A stretch of 64,000 nt of DNA from Candidatus Aegiribacteria sp. GTDB taxonomy: Bacteria > Fermentibacterota > Fermentibacteria > Fermentibacterales > JCC-6. A program made the translations under genes and the position numbers. Every line of letters begins with the position of its first letter. Position 1 is the first letter of the stretch. Shown piece after piece: positions 16,530 to 25,180 of this stretch. The stretch lies in assembly GCA_030594645.1 (NCBI GenBank), contig JAUVEU010000003.1, positions 1 through 64,000 on the forward strand. Reading direction: 5' to 3'. The notes under the pieces were generated by a model, which was given only the letters and a program-made list of their open reading frames with translations, did no database searches and had not been told where the DNA came from.

Positions 16530-17339
16530 ATGCGAAAATTCCTGCTTCTGTTCCTCGTGCTGACCGCCCTTGTATGGGCACAGCCCGAGGAACCCGGTCC
16601 CCAGGAAACCGCAGATCAGGAAATTGCTGCGGAGATTGAGGAAGAACAGACCGAATCAGCGGATGAAAACATCCCTGTGGGTGAGGAAGTAGAAAGAGCT
16701 CAAAGCGCAAGTATGGATCTTATGGATCTGTTCATTGCCGGTGGAAACTTCATGTATCCGCTTCTGCTTTCTCTGCTGATCGGTATTGCGGTAACTGTCG
16801 AAAGGTTTATTACTTACGGCAAACTGAAGATAGATGTCGGCTCATTCCTTGAGAAACTTGGCGGATACATCCGCAAAGGAGACGTCAGGGGAGCCGAAGA
16901 GCTTTGTGAACGCACGAGCGGTCCTGTAGCATCCATTCTGCACGCAGGATTGCTTCGTCATGACAAAGGTCTTGAAGCCGTTGAAAAAGCGGTGGAATCC
17001 GCGGGCGGAATTGAGATGGCTTACCTTGAAAAAGGAATAGTCGTACTTGCTTCCGTTTCAAGTATTGCCCCGATGCTGGGCTTCCTTGGAACAGTTTCAG
17101 GTATGATTAAAGCTTTCGGTGAGATAGCCGCCGCCAAGAACGTTGAAGCAAGCCTGGTCGCCGGCGGTATTCAGGAAGCCCTGATAACTACCGCAACCGG
17201 ACTTGTCATAGCAATTCCAATCCAGATGTCTCACAACTACTTCATATCCAGGATTGGTAAATTCGTGATCGATATGGAAGAAGCCAGCATATTCCTTGTG
17301 GATACGCTGTCTGAGATGGAGCACCTGAAGCAGCTTTAA
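16530..17339 (+). CDS. exbB: ExbB/TolQ/MotA-family proton channel protein
   Basis: ExbB forms the inner-membrane proton channel that, with ExbD, energises TonB. The protein has an N-terminal signal-like helix and an acidic extracytoplasmic stretch rich in Glu (about residues 20-60). The first ExbB helix follows (LFIAGGNFMYPLLLSLLIGIA), then the cytoplasmic region and two further helices (SVSSIAPMLGFLGTVSGMI and ALITTATGLVIAIPIQ), which are the MotA/TolQ/ExbB signature. The length of 269 residues is a little long because of the acidic N-terminal extension. It is followed 9 bp later by the first exbD. Confidence 0.92.
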   Translation: MRKFLLLFLVLTALVWAQPEEPGPQETADQEIAAEIEEEQTESADENIPVGEEVERAQSASMDLMDLFIAGGNFMYPLLLSLLIGIAVTVERFITYGKLKIDVGSFLEKLGGYIRKGDVRGAEELCERTSGPVASILHAGLLRHDKGLEAVEKAVESAGGIEMAYLEKGIVVLASVSSIAPMLGFLGTVSGMIKAFGEIAAAKNVEASLVAGGIQEALITTATGLVIAIPIQMSHNYFISRIGKFVIDMEEASIFLVDTLSEMEHLKQL

Positions 17340-17348
17340 GGAGCATGG

Positions 17349-18098
17349 ATGCGGATACGTAACAGACCGAGAGCAAGCGGGGCAATCCCCGACGCCTCAA
17401 TGTCCGACATTGCGTTCCTGCTGTTGATATTCTTCCTGGTCACAACGACCTTTGAAGTTCAGAAAGGCATCTCCTACAAACTTCCCAAGAAGCCTGACGA
17501 ACAGACAGAAGAGGTTGTGATTGACGAAACGAACAGGCTTGTCATGACTGTCAAGCAGTGGGGAGCCAACGAGTACGTGGCCCTGATTGATCAGGCGCCA
17601 CCTGATGGTCCACTGCAAAGGGCCAGAGCAGGGGAGGATGTCAGCCTTCAGGACACTACCCTGCACAGCGGTATAAGGATTCTTGCCGCGGACAGAGCTG
17701 AAGAACTGTCAGCCTGTCTGGACAGACTCCTGAATAATCTGGAAGTGGCAAAGGGAGTTCCATCAGGAACGTTCAGATCCCTGGAAACAGCTATTGCCTC
17801 GGAGAATCTTGTTCCCATTGTAAGGCCTGGTATCATCCGGACCTTTCTGGGCAGTGAAACCCCTCTGGAGGAAGACCCCTTTTTTGGAGAGGTTGCCTTC
17901 GGGGATACACTTGTCCTGTCTGACATCAGGCAGGGGGATATTGCATCCGTGGTAAGGGAAAGCGAACTTGTAGTAATCCTCAAATTCTTCCCTGACTGTG
18001 ATTACGAGGGTATGATAAAAGCCCTTGATGTTCTGCGCATGAATGGTGTAAGCAGAACCGGTATCACAATTCAGGAAAGACTGGGAGGTGGAGCATAA
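17349..18098 (+). CDS. exbD: ExbD/TolR-family protein, long form (249 aa)
   Basis: The single N-terminal helix carries the critical membrane Asp motif of ExbD (PDASMSDIAFLLLIFFLVTT, Asp at about residue 21). The rest is periplasmic. At 249 residues it is about 100 longer than standard ExbD. The normal fold appears to be interrupted by an extra segment (about residues 75-200) before the last strand-helix part (VVILKFFPDCDYEGMIKALDVLRMNGV) which resembles the usual ExbD C-terminus. The insertion is rich in Glu, Asp and Leu. It overlaps the next exbD by 1 bp. The pairing of a long and a short ExbD suggests a heteromeric complex. Confidence 0.87.
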   Translation: MRIRNRPRASGAIPDASMSDIAFLLLIFFLVTTTFEVQKGISYKLPKKPDEQTEEVVIDETNRLVMTVKQWGANEYVALIDQAPPDGPLQRARAGEDVSLQDTTLHSGIRILAADRAEELSACLDRLLNNLEVAKGVPSGTFRSLETAIASENLVPIVRPGIIRTFLGSETPLEEDPFFGEVAFGDTLVLSDIRQGDIASVVRESELVVILKFFPDCDYEGMIKALDVLRMNGVSRTGITIQERLGGGA

Positions 18099-18562
18099 TG
18101 AAGTTCAAAAGTAGAATGAATGTAGGGAGTACTATCTTTACCGGAACGATGGCTGACATCGTTTTCCTGCTGCTTGTTTTCTTCATGGCCACAACCCTGT
18201 TCAAGGAAGAAGGAGGATTGAGAGTCCGCTTCCCCCAGGCGCACCCGCAGGTAATGAGTGAGCTTGGGAAGCAACACCTGACCGTGACCGTCTGGGTTAA
18301 ACAGGTCGAGCCTGGGAACGATGAAAGTGAACTCGTCGCCAGAATTGGTGATTACGACATGCCCCTGCCTCAGGTTGCTGAGCAGCTCAGAAGGCTGAGT
18401 AACAAGTTCTGGCGTGAGCAGAACAAAGAACTTGATGTTGTTGTGCTCAATATCGATTCAAGGGTTCCAATGGAAAATATGGTCAGTCTTTTTAACTCCA
18501 TGCGGTTCGAAGAACTTTACAGCATTCAGTTCAATGCTGAAGAGTTCGGACTGTACAATTGA
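18098..18562 (+). CDS. exbD: ExbD/TolR-family protein, standard form (154 aa)
   Basis: This is a second ExbD with the expected N-terminal helix and Asp (GTMADIVFLLLVFFMATT), then a periplasmic domain ending in VVVLNIDSRVPMENMVSLFNSMR, the typical strand-helix close of the family. The length is normal. The start ATG overlaps the previous stop by 1 bp. With ExbB and the long ExbD it completes the energy-transducing inner-membrane complex. Confidence 0.92.
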   Translation: MKFKSRMNVGSTIFTGTMADIVFLLLVFFMATTLFKEEGGLRVRFPQAHPQVMSELGKQHLTVTVWVKQVEPGNDESELVARIGDYDMPLPQVAEQLRRLSNKFWREQNKELDVVVLNIDSRVPMENMVSLFNSMRFEELYSIQFNAEEFGLYN

Positions 18563-18572
18563 AGGAGGGATG

Positions 18573-19238
18573 ATGTCTGAGAGCAGAACTAAATTCGGGC
18601 ACCCTTCCCTGAACTTCGAATTGGGAGTAGTTATTGGGCTTGCCATTCTGATAATGTTCTTCGAGTTCCTTCCGGCAAGCGAGATGGGAAGGCTTTCGAC
18701 AAGAACTTCTGATTCCGAAATGGAAGCGGTTGAAACAGACATTGCGTTTGATGATGCCGTGGAGGAACAGGAAGAGGAAGTAGAGGAAGAACAGGAAGAG
18801 ATCGAGCAGGAAACTGAAGAAATGGTAGAGGAAATTAATCAGGACATAACGTTGTCTCTGGATGATGATACAGAAGGACTCGATACAGTCGAAACGATTG
18901 ATCAGGGCGATGAGCTTGGAGGGAGTCAGTCAGAGGAGATGGGGCCGCCAAGGTTCATGCCTGCGGAGGTACTTCCTGTCTGCACCTATCAGCCCCGCCC
19001 GGATTATCCGGCAATGGCTGCCCAGGCAGGAGTGGAGGGAACAGTCACTCTGTGGGTATATGTAGCGGCCAACGGTTCCGTTTCGGATGTGAGACTTTAC
19101 AACTCAAGCGGGGTTAACTCGCTGGACCAGGCAGCCCTGTCTGCAGCCTGGAATACATCCTGGACACCTGCTCAGAATAACGGTATTCCGGTAGGTGTGT
19201 GGACAACGTTTACTGTCAATTTCACTCTTACGGATTAG
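18573..19238 (+). CDS. tonB: TonB-family energy transducer
   Basis: TonB spans the periplasm and passes energy from ExbB/ExbD to the outer-membrane receptor. From the ATG at 18573 (GAAGGAGGG before it) the protein is 221 residues. A membrane helix (LGVVIGLAILIMFFEFLP, about residues 15-32) is followed by a highly acidic linker (EEQEEEVEEEQEEIEQE, about 65-85) instead of the usual Pro-rich one, and then the TonB C-terminal domain (YQPRPDYPAMAAQAGVEGTV through VGVWTTFTVNFTL). The upstream ATG at 18570 is too close to the ribosome site. The acidic linker may reflect a different periplasmic extension. Confidence 0.9.
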   Translation: MSESRTKFGHPSLNFELGVVIGLAILIMFFEFLPASEMGRLSTRTSDSEMEAVETDIAFDDAVEEQEEEVEEEQEEIEQETEEMVEEINQDITLSLDDDTEGLDTVETIDQGDELGGSQSEEMGPPRFMPAEVLPVCTYQPRPDYPAMAAQAGVEGTVTLWVYVAANGSVSDVRLYNSSGVNSLDQAALSAAWNTSWTPAQNNGIPVGVWTTFTVNFTLTD

Positions 19239-19280
19239 AGAGTAAAGATGATAATTGTAATAATAACAGCAATCGCGAAA

Positions 19281-19314
19281 CATACAGAGGGTACCATAGG
19301 GGTCCCCTCGTATG
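19281..19314 (+). promoter_or_regulatory. Stem-loop downstream of tonB
   Basis: CATAC-A-GAGGG (19281-19291) pairs with CCCTCGTATG (19305-19314), a 10-bp stem with one bulged A. It lies 42 bp after tonB and 31 bp before the next start. There is no T tract, so a processing or weak termination role is more likely than full termination. Confidence 0.5.
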
Positions 19315-19345
19315 GGCGAAATGTGAATTGGAGGTGAAGTAGAGT

Positions 19346-21574
19346 ATGAGGAACTCCAGGTACACTCGCGGGTTCCTGGTACTCACGGTGCTTGCAGTGT
19401 TTACACTGTCAGGTACCGGCCTTGCCAGGGAAGTGCAGGAAGTATCAATGCCCGACGGTGGCACGACTGACGATCGTCCGCCGGCAGTGTTTGTTCTGCA
19501 CAATCTGAGCAACGTGTGGAGTGCCTTTGTGAATATTGGTTTGATTGGTGACCCTTGGGCAAACTACCCAAGTATGGAATGGCCGGGCGGAGAGGGCAGC
19601 GGCTATCTCTATGCCGGTAATGTCTATACATGTGTTTTCGGCCCTGTCACTCCATTGGCCAGAAATGAAAAATACGCAAGCTGCAGTGAAGTCAACGCCT
19701 GGGAACTGGGTCCAAGTGAAGGATTTCCGGTGGAGAAACTCAATCCGGGCCCCATTGCGCTTGAGGAAACTCACTTTGCGTTCGACGACTGGGATCCGGC
19801 AAGAAATGAAGATCCCTATGGAATGATGTGTTACGAAGAAAACTACGGCTGGGGAACTCCCGGTTACAACGATTTTATCGTTAATGATTTCGTAGTTACT
19901 CACCATTCCGAACATGGTAATCCTGGCGTTGATCTTAACGCATTTGTCTTTGGCATAAAAGCTGACTGCGATGTCGCAACCGTTGATGTTTCTGAATGCC
20001 ACCTTGACGATGTCGTCTACTATGATGGTCATGCTATCTGGTGTAATGACCCTGACGCTACATTTGAGTACGTTTTTGACGACGGAACAAACGCAAGCGA
20101 ACAGGACGATTACATCTACCAGCAGAATCCGGATAACCCTCTTGATTCCGAGGATCCTCAGAATATCTACTACTACTACAACTACCTCGGTCAGGATGAT
20201 ATTCCTGATAACGATATTGACCAGAACGGTGTCAGCGATCACTTCACGGTTCTTTTCAGGACAGTCGGTACTGATACCATCTGGACCGCGAACGAAGCCG
20301 GTCTGAATATGTTCAGTAACGGCATGCCTGAGAATCACTGGGAACACACAGTTGGTGACACTGTCTTCCACGTAGTTCCCCGCAACATGAGCACCATCTG
20401 GGATGGTGACAGTCCGGCTTCAAGCACGGATGACAGCGGAGAACCGAACCTCAGTCCTCCATGCAACGGTTATATCACATGGAGACTTCTTGATTTCTGG
20501 ATCAAGAAGGTTGATGGTACAATCGAACGTCCTATTGATGTTTATGGTTGTCCGATCCCTCTTGCCCATTCCTGGTGGAACTGGGAGAGCGACCCCGGCT
20601 CGGATATAGAGACGTACGATTACATGTGGGGAGCCAACCCTGACGCAAACGGTCAGTACAGCGCTCCTCTTTACCTGGCCGACTGGGCCGGGAATGAATT
20701 CGCTCCTGAGGCTTTCGCGCCTGAAAACCCCGGGCCATTCCCTATCGTTTACAACAACCCGCTGGCTCTTGACTATCCTGTTTTCGACTACAGATTCCTC
20801 ATTACCGCAGGACCGGTTAATCTGGCAGACGGTGACAGCCTTCATGTAACTGGCGCATGGGTCCTTGGGTTGGGGCTTGCTGGCGCACGTGTATCAGCGG
20901 ATAATCTGCTGGACGCTTACTACCGTGATGGAGGCTGGGGAGTACCCGAGCTTCCGCCTACCCCGATTCTGTTCTACGAAGCCGGTAATGGTCAGGTGCA
21001 GCTCGAATGGGGCGCAAACGCTGAGTCTTACCCGGATCTTGGTGGATATAACATTTATAGAGGAACCTTTGAACCGGCCGGCTGGGTACTTGTCGAATCA
21101 CTTGACCCAGGTATTTTCTCATACACCGATACCGGTGTAACAAACGGGTTCCCCTACTTCTACATAGTCTGCGCATTCGACCAGGAAACAGGTGTGGAAA
21201 GCACCAAGTCGAACTACAAGCAGACTATTGAAGGGACACCTCTTCCAGTGACACCGGTAATGGCCGCTGATGCCAACTGGAAAGAAAATGTGCAGGTAGT
21301 GCCGAATCCTTACAGAGGTTCAGCAGCATGGGAGCAGACTTATCTGGATAAGATAGCTTTCACGCATTTGCCTGCCATGTGTAACATTCATATTTACACA
21401 ATTGCCGGTGACCACGTGATCACCCTTGAACATCGCAGCTGGAGTGGAAACGAAGGCACGGAGTTCTGGGATCTGCTCAGCAGAAATGATCAGGAAGTCA
21501 CATCCGGTCTATACATTTTCCGTGTTGAGACCGGGGACGACTTTGTAATCGGCAAATTTGCCATCATTAAGTAG
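19346..21574 (+). CDS. Large secreted protein with FN3-like and FlgD/Por-type C-terminal domain
   Basis: The 742-residue protein has a signal peptide (SGTGLA-REV cleavage likely). The first 530 residues are an Asp/Asn/Tyr-rich, probably beta-structured region without a recognised catalytic motif. An FN3-like module (about residues 540-620; GNGQVQLEWGANA, GYNIYRGTFE) comes next. The C-terminal 90 residues are a FlgD-like/sorting-type domain (QVVPNPYRGSA, MCNIHIYTIAGDHV, SGLYIFRVETG). Such C-terminal domains direct proteins to the surface in type IX secretion bacteria; whether that system exists here is not shown. It precedes a PorV-like gene, which fits surface export. Confidence 0.8.
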   Translation: MRNSRYTRGFLVLTVLAVFTLSGTGLAREVQEVSMPDGGTTDDRPPAVFVLHNLSNVWSAFVNIGLIGDPWANYPSMEWPGGEGSGYLYAGNVYTCVFGPVTPLARNEKYASCSEVNAWELGPSEGFPVEKLNPGPIALEETHFAFDDWDPARNEDPYGMMCYEENYGWGTPGYNDFIVNDFVVTHHSEHGNPGVDLNAFVFGIKADCDVATVDVSECHLDDVVYYDGHAIWCNDPDATFEYVFDDGTNASEQDDYIYQQNPDNPLDSEDPQNIYYYYNYLGQDDIPDNDIDQNGVSDHFTVLFRTVGTDTIWTANEAGLNMFSNGMPENHWEHTVGDTVFHVVPRNMSTIWDGDSPASSTDDSGEPNLSPPCNGYITWRLLDFWIKKVDGTIERPIDVYGCPIPLAHSWWNWESDPGSDIETYDYMWGANPDANGQYSAPLYLADWAGNEFAPEAFAPENPGPFPIVYNNPLALDYPVFDYRFLITAGPVNLADGDSLHVTGAWVLGLGLAGARVSADNLLDAYYRDGGWGVPELPPTPILFYEAGNGQVQLEWGANAESYPDLGGYNIYRGTFEPAGWVLVESLDPGIFSYTDTGVTNGFPYFYIVCAFDQETGVESTKSNYKQTIEGTPLPVTPVMAADANWKENVQVVPNPYRGSAAWEQTYLDKIAFTHLPAMCNIHIYTIAGDHVITLEHRSWSGNEGTEFWDLLSRNDQEVTSGLYIFRVETGDDFVIGKFAIIK

Positions 21575-21587
21575 GAGAGGAGTGACC

Positions 21588-22571
21588 ATGAAGTATACAG
21601 GTATAATCCTGACCGTAGCGGTCGCCGTTTTCCTGCTGTTCCCGACATTTGCCGAGGCAACATCCTTTGCCAAGGTCGGGACTGCCGGCGCTCAGTTCCT
21701 GAAACTTGGACTGGGTGCTCGCGGAACTGCGATGGGTGGAGCGTTCGTTGCTACCGCTGATGATCCAAGTGCAGCATTCTGGAATCCGGCCTGCCTTGTA
21801 AGGGTGCCCGGAACGCAGGTGCAGTTCACAGGTACGCAGTGGTTTGGAGATATTCTTTACGGTGGTGCTGTTGTGTCAAAAGAGTTCAGCGGAATAGGAA
21901 CTTTCGCTGTTCAGTTTGCGATGCTGCAGTCCGGTGATATGGACGTGACCACCGTTGAACAACCCGAAGGAACGGGAGAGACTTTTTCATGCAATGACAT
22001 GGTAGCAGGTCTTTCTTTCTCCAGAATGCTTACTGACAGGTTCAGCGCGGGTCTTACCGTGAAGTATGTCAGAGAGCAGTGGGATGATGTCTCTGCAGGT
22101 GGAATTGCTGTTGATATTGGTACTCTTTACGATACGGGTTTCAAAACCCTTCGTATTGGAATGTCCATACAGCACTTCGGCGGCGAGCTTACTCCTGATG
22201 GGGAGTACACCACGTGGAACAGCGGAGATGATTCTCTGGAAGTATACGATTCTTACTCAATGCCAATGACTTTCAGGCTTGGAATGGCGATGGATATCAT
22301 CAACAGAGGATCACACTTCCTCACAGTAGAAGTTGATGGAATTCATCCCAGTGACAATGTTGAACAGCTTGGAATAGGCGCAGAGTACTGGTACAATAAT
22401 ATGTTCGCCCTTCGCGGCGGATATCGTATTAACACGGATGAAGAAGGTCTTACAGCTGGAGCGGGATTTAACATCCCTGTTGGCAGTAATACTATTTTCC
22501 TCGATTACGCCTATGCGGATTGGAACAGACTGGAAATGGTTCATAGAGCCAGCCTGGGGTTCGCATTTTAG
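21588..22571 (+). CDS. PorV/PorQ-like outer-membrane beta-barrel protein
   Basis: This protein matches the PorV/UPF0164 family of FadL-like barrels. After a signal peptide (PTFAEA), it has the typical start KVGTAGAQFLKLGLGARGTAMGGAFVA, quoted here only in part as GLGARGTAMGGA, followed by ADDPSAAFWNPA. The barrel strands end with an aromatic residue (RASLGFAF). In Bacteroidota PorV shuttles cargo with type IX C-terminal domains. The ATG at 21588, preceded by AGGAGAGGAG, begins the signal peptide; the in-frame upstream start at 21558 lies inside the previous gene. Immediate neighbours are proteins with matching C-terminal domains. Confidence 0.88.
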   Translation: MKYTGIILTVAVAVFLLFPTFAEATSFAKVGTAGAQFLKLGLGARGTAMGGAFVATADDPSAAFWNPACLVRVPGTQVQFTGTQWFGDILYGGAVVSKEFSGIGTFAVQFAMLQSGDMDVTTVEQPEGTGETFSCNDMVAGLSFSRMLTDRFSAGLTVKYVREQWDDVSAGGIAVDIGTLYDTGFKTLRIGMSIQHFGGELTPDGEYTTWNSGDDSLEVYDSYSMPMTFRLGMAMDIINRGSHFLTVEVDGIHPSDNVEQLGIGAEYWYNNMFALRGGYRINTDEEGLTAGAGFNIPVGSNTIFLDYAYADWNRLEMVHRASLGFAF

Positions 22572-22588
22572 CTGATTAAGTAACCCGC

Positions 22589-22613
22589 GGGGCAGGTAAC
22601 GTATCCCTGCCCC
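22589..22613 (+). promoter_or_regulatory. GC-rich intergenic hairpin after the PorV-like gene
   Basis: GGGGCAGG (22589-22596) pairs perfectly with CCTGCCCC (22606-22613) around a 9-nt loop. No T tract follows. It separates the porV-like gene from the GWxTD genes, and may stabilise the upstream mRNA end. Confidence 0.55.
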
Positions 22614-22632
22614 GGTCGGTCGAAAGGAATGA

Positions 22633-23778
22633 ATGACACTTCTAGCACTGGTACTTTCGGTACTCACCGGTTTCCAGGTAACCTGGAATGCTGAACCTGC
22701 CCGTGAGCAGGGTGTTGGAGCAGTACACATAACTGTACGCCTTGATGAAGAGGATCTGCTCTTTGTGATGGAAGATGGATCGGAGGCTGCTTCATGGGAA
22801 GTAGCCGCGATTGTTGATGGTGAGTTATCCGAAAGAAACAGTGGATCAGTATTCAAGAGCGAATTACCGGTAATCGAGACTCTTTCGATTCTGAATTTAC
22901 CAACAGGCAGTCATATACTGACAGTTATTATGAGGGATCTTGAAACAGGCAGGAGCTGTTCAAGGGAGGAAGAAATAGAAATTTCTCTGATTGACAGCAC
23001 CTTCTGGTCTTCAGGCGGCCTTCAAATACTCGAGGGCCTGACACAGAGAGCTTCCGGTTCAACCGAAGTTATCTGGAATGTATACACTCCCTCACAACAA
23101 CCTGACTCCATTAACGCTGCGTATGTCCTGAGGGACGTATACGGCGTTACCATGAGAGAGGGATGGATGAATATGACCGCTTCTGGAAGTAGTTTTGAAT
23201 ACACAGCATATATCGATATCAATAATCTCGACGCAGGCGAGTACGAAATACTTGCTGTTGTCGTGTGCGGTGATACGATTGTTGCTGCTTCCAGAAAGAG
23301 ACTTGATCTGCTTCAATCCTGGGATGTCTGGGGAAAAGACCCTGATCTGACCAGAAGATTGATCAGACCAATCGCAAGTTCAACAGAACTGAGTTCTCTC
23401 GCCAATGCGGAAGGACCATCCAGCCGAAACGCTGTGATGTCAGAATTCTGGCACAGGAGGGATATCTCACCGGGAACCGTTCGGAATGAATATCTGGAGG
23501 AGTATCTTGCAAGGCTTGATTTTGTAGAGGATAACTTCTCTGTTCTCAATACAATGGGCATCAATACTGACCAGGGGAGAGTATATATTCTCCTGGGTGA
23601 ACCGGACATTAATGAGAACAGACCGCTGGAAAACAGCACTCTTCCCAGTCAAACCTGGACATATTTTACTCCACCTCTGGAAGTAAGTTTCATTGATTAT
23701 TATGGATGCGGAGAGTTCGAACTTTATACGGAATGGGAGGAGGTCAGGAATGCTTGGGAAAAGCATAGGATTTTCTAG
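22633..23778 (+). CDS. GWxTD domain protein, variant motif
   Basis: This 381-residue protein has a short signal peptide and a beta-rich middle, and ends in the GWxTD-type domain (about residues 270-381). The hallmark is MGINTDQGRVYILLGEPD, where Ile-Asn replaces the Trp-Lys of the canonical motif. GWxTD proteins are found in FCB and related candidate phyla and their function is unknown. The next gene encodes a canonical paralogue and overlaps it by 29 bp, so the pair arose by duplication and is co-translated. The ribosome site AAAGGA lies 5 bp before the ATG. Confidence 0.82.
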   Translation: MTLLALVLSVLTGFQVTWNAEPAREQGVGAVHITVRLDEEDLLFVMEDGSEAASWEVAAIVDGELSERNSGSVFKSELPVIETLSILNLPTGSHILTVIMRDLETGRSCSREEEIEISLIDSTFWSSGGLQILEGLTQRASGSTEVIWNVYTPSQQPDSINAAYVLRDVYGVTMREGWMNMTASGSSFEYTAYIDINNLDAGEYEILAVVVCGDTIVAASRKRLDLLQSWDVWGKDPDLTRRLIRPIASSTELSSLANAEGPSSRNAVMSEFWHRRDISPGTVRNEYLEEYLARLDFVEDNFSVLNTMGINTDQGRVYILLGEPDINENRPLENSTLPSQTWTYFTPPLEVSFIDYYGCGEFELYTEWEEVRNAWEKHRIF

Positions 23779-25081
23779 AACTGTTGCGTTTCTAGCGATC
23801 TGCGGAATCGCTGGTGGTTCGAATCTTGCATCGCTCAGCCAGGGCGATATCCGTTTTGGAATTGATACAGCGCTTTTCGATTACACAGGAACCGGTTCTC
23901 TCGGTTTGGAGATCTATCAGCAGCTGTATCTGGAGCAGTTTTCCATGGACCAGGATTCGATAGCAGTGTTTTCCACGCTTATTGTACTGACGTCCGGAAA
24001 TGGAGATACTGTTGCGGTTGACCAGTGGAACTCTGAGACTATATGGGCTCAGAACAGGTCGATCGTCAACTGTACTGTTCTTTCTGTTACACCAGGAGAG
24101 TACGTTCTGAATGTGGTTGTAACGGATATCGGAAACGGAAGAGAGGGACAACTGTCCCGTAGCGTTGAGATTGAATCTCCCGAAATCCTCAGCGAGATTG
24201 AACTCGCTAAAGCTGTTGTTCCGGCTCAGGAGGAATCACATAACCCTCTAAGAAAGGGTAATCTGATACTATATCCTGCAGCGAGTGGAAGTTTTACACT
24301 TCCGGGAGAGCATACGCTTTACTACTACATAGAGATATATGACGCGGGCGGCTGCACTCTGAGTATGCAGAGCCGGCTGCAGACTTCTGCCGGAGAGATC
24401 ATATTCGCTCGGCCCTGGGTACCACTCGCGGTGCCCGACGGCGCGGATGTGATCAGCCTGGTGGATAGTCTCGACTTGCGTGTCATACATAACTCTGGTC
24501 TGCATAGAGTGGTTCTGGCAACTGTCATTCAGGGCGATACCCTTGAAGTAGAAAAACTTCTGATGGTAGGAAGAGAGGCGGAATACATTTCCGAATCCGG
24601 CGGGGAATCGCCGGAGGAAGTTATTGAACTGCCTTATCCCGAACATTTCAGGCTTATTCTATCTAACAGGGAGCTTGATATTTACGACAACCTCGATGAA
24701 GATGCCGCTGTCAGATTCTACTCTGCCTACTGGCAGGGTCGTACCGAGCAGCGTCAGCAGTTCGAAACCCGATGCAGTGAGAGTGAGAGATACTCCGGCG
24801 TTTTAAGAGATGGCTGGAAAACCGACCGGGGAAGAGTATACATTATCTATGGTCCCCCAGATGAAATTGAAACTGCTCTCCTCCAGGGAGACCTGGTCCC
24901 CCATGAGATCTGGTACTACTACGAAAGCATGAGTGAAAAATTCATTTTTGCCGACAGAAGGGGAATTGGAGAATACGAACAGGTATTCTCCACAATTGAA
25001 GGAGAACTCAGTTATTCGAACTGGGAGCAAATGATGTCACCTGTCAGTAGTACAACAGGTGATAGCTCCTCGCAGGAATGA
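23750..25081 (+). CDS. GWxTD domain protein, canonical motif
   Basis: From the ATG at 23750 (GGGAGGAGG before it) the product is 443 residues with a signal peptide. A beta-rich middle follows. The C-terminal GWxTD domain has the full signature DGWKTDRGRVYIIYGPPDE (about residue 355). The protein resembles the preceding one in layout: the same strands precede the domain, and the conserved YYY/FIFADRRG segment follows. An in-frame start at 23693 would overlap the previous gene more and lacks a signal peptide. The precise function is unknown; envelope location is inferred. Confidence 0.85.
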   Translation: MLGKSIGFSRTVAFLAICGIAGGSNLASLSQGDIRFGIDTALFDYTGTGSLGLEIYQQLYLEQFSMDQDSIAVFSTLIVLTSGNGDTVAVDQWNSETIWAQNRSIVNCTVLSVTPGEYVLNVVVTDIGNGREGQLSRSVEIESPEILSEIELAKAVVPAQEESHNPLRKGNLILYPAASGSFTLPGEHTLYYYIEIYDAGGCTLSMQSRLQTSAGEIIFARPWVPLAVPDGADVISLVDSLDLRVIHNSGLHRVVLATVIQGDTLEVEKLLMVGREAEYISESGGESPEEVIELPYPEHFRLILSNRELDIYDNLDEDAAVRFYSAYWQGRTEQRQQFETRCSESERYSGVLRDGWKTDRGRVYIIYGPPDEIETALLQGDLVPHEIWYYYESMSEKFIFADRRGIGEYEQVFSTIEGELSYSNWEQMMSPVSSTTGDSSSQE

Positions 25082-25180
25082 AAGGTGAAGGAAAATAATG
25101 CCTGAAAGCATAGAATATTGTGAAAAGGCATACGAATTTGTTGATGCGGTTTGCATACCGCTTAAAGTAGGAGGTCGAAT

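Noticed and set aside
22633-25081. Proof of a type IX secretion system
   Set aside because: PorV-like, GWxTD and FlgD-like C-terminal domains are suggestive, but no PorT/SprA-type genes are in the window.
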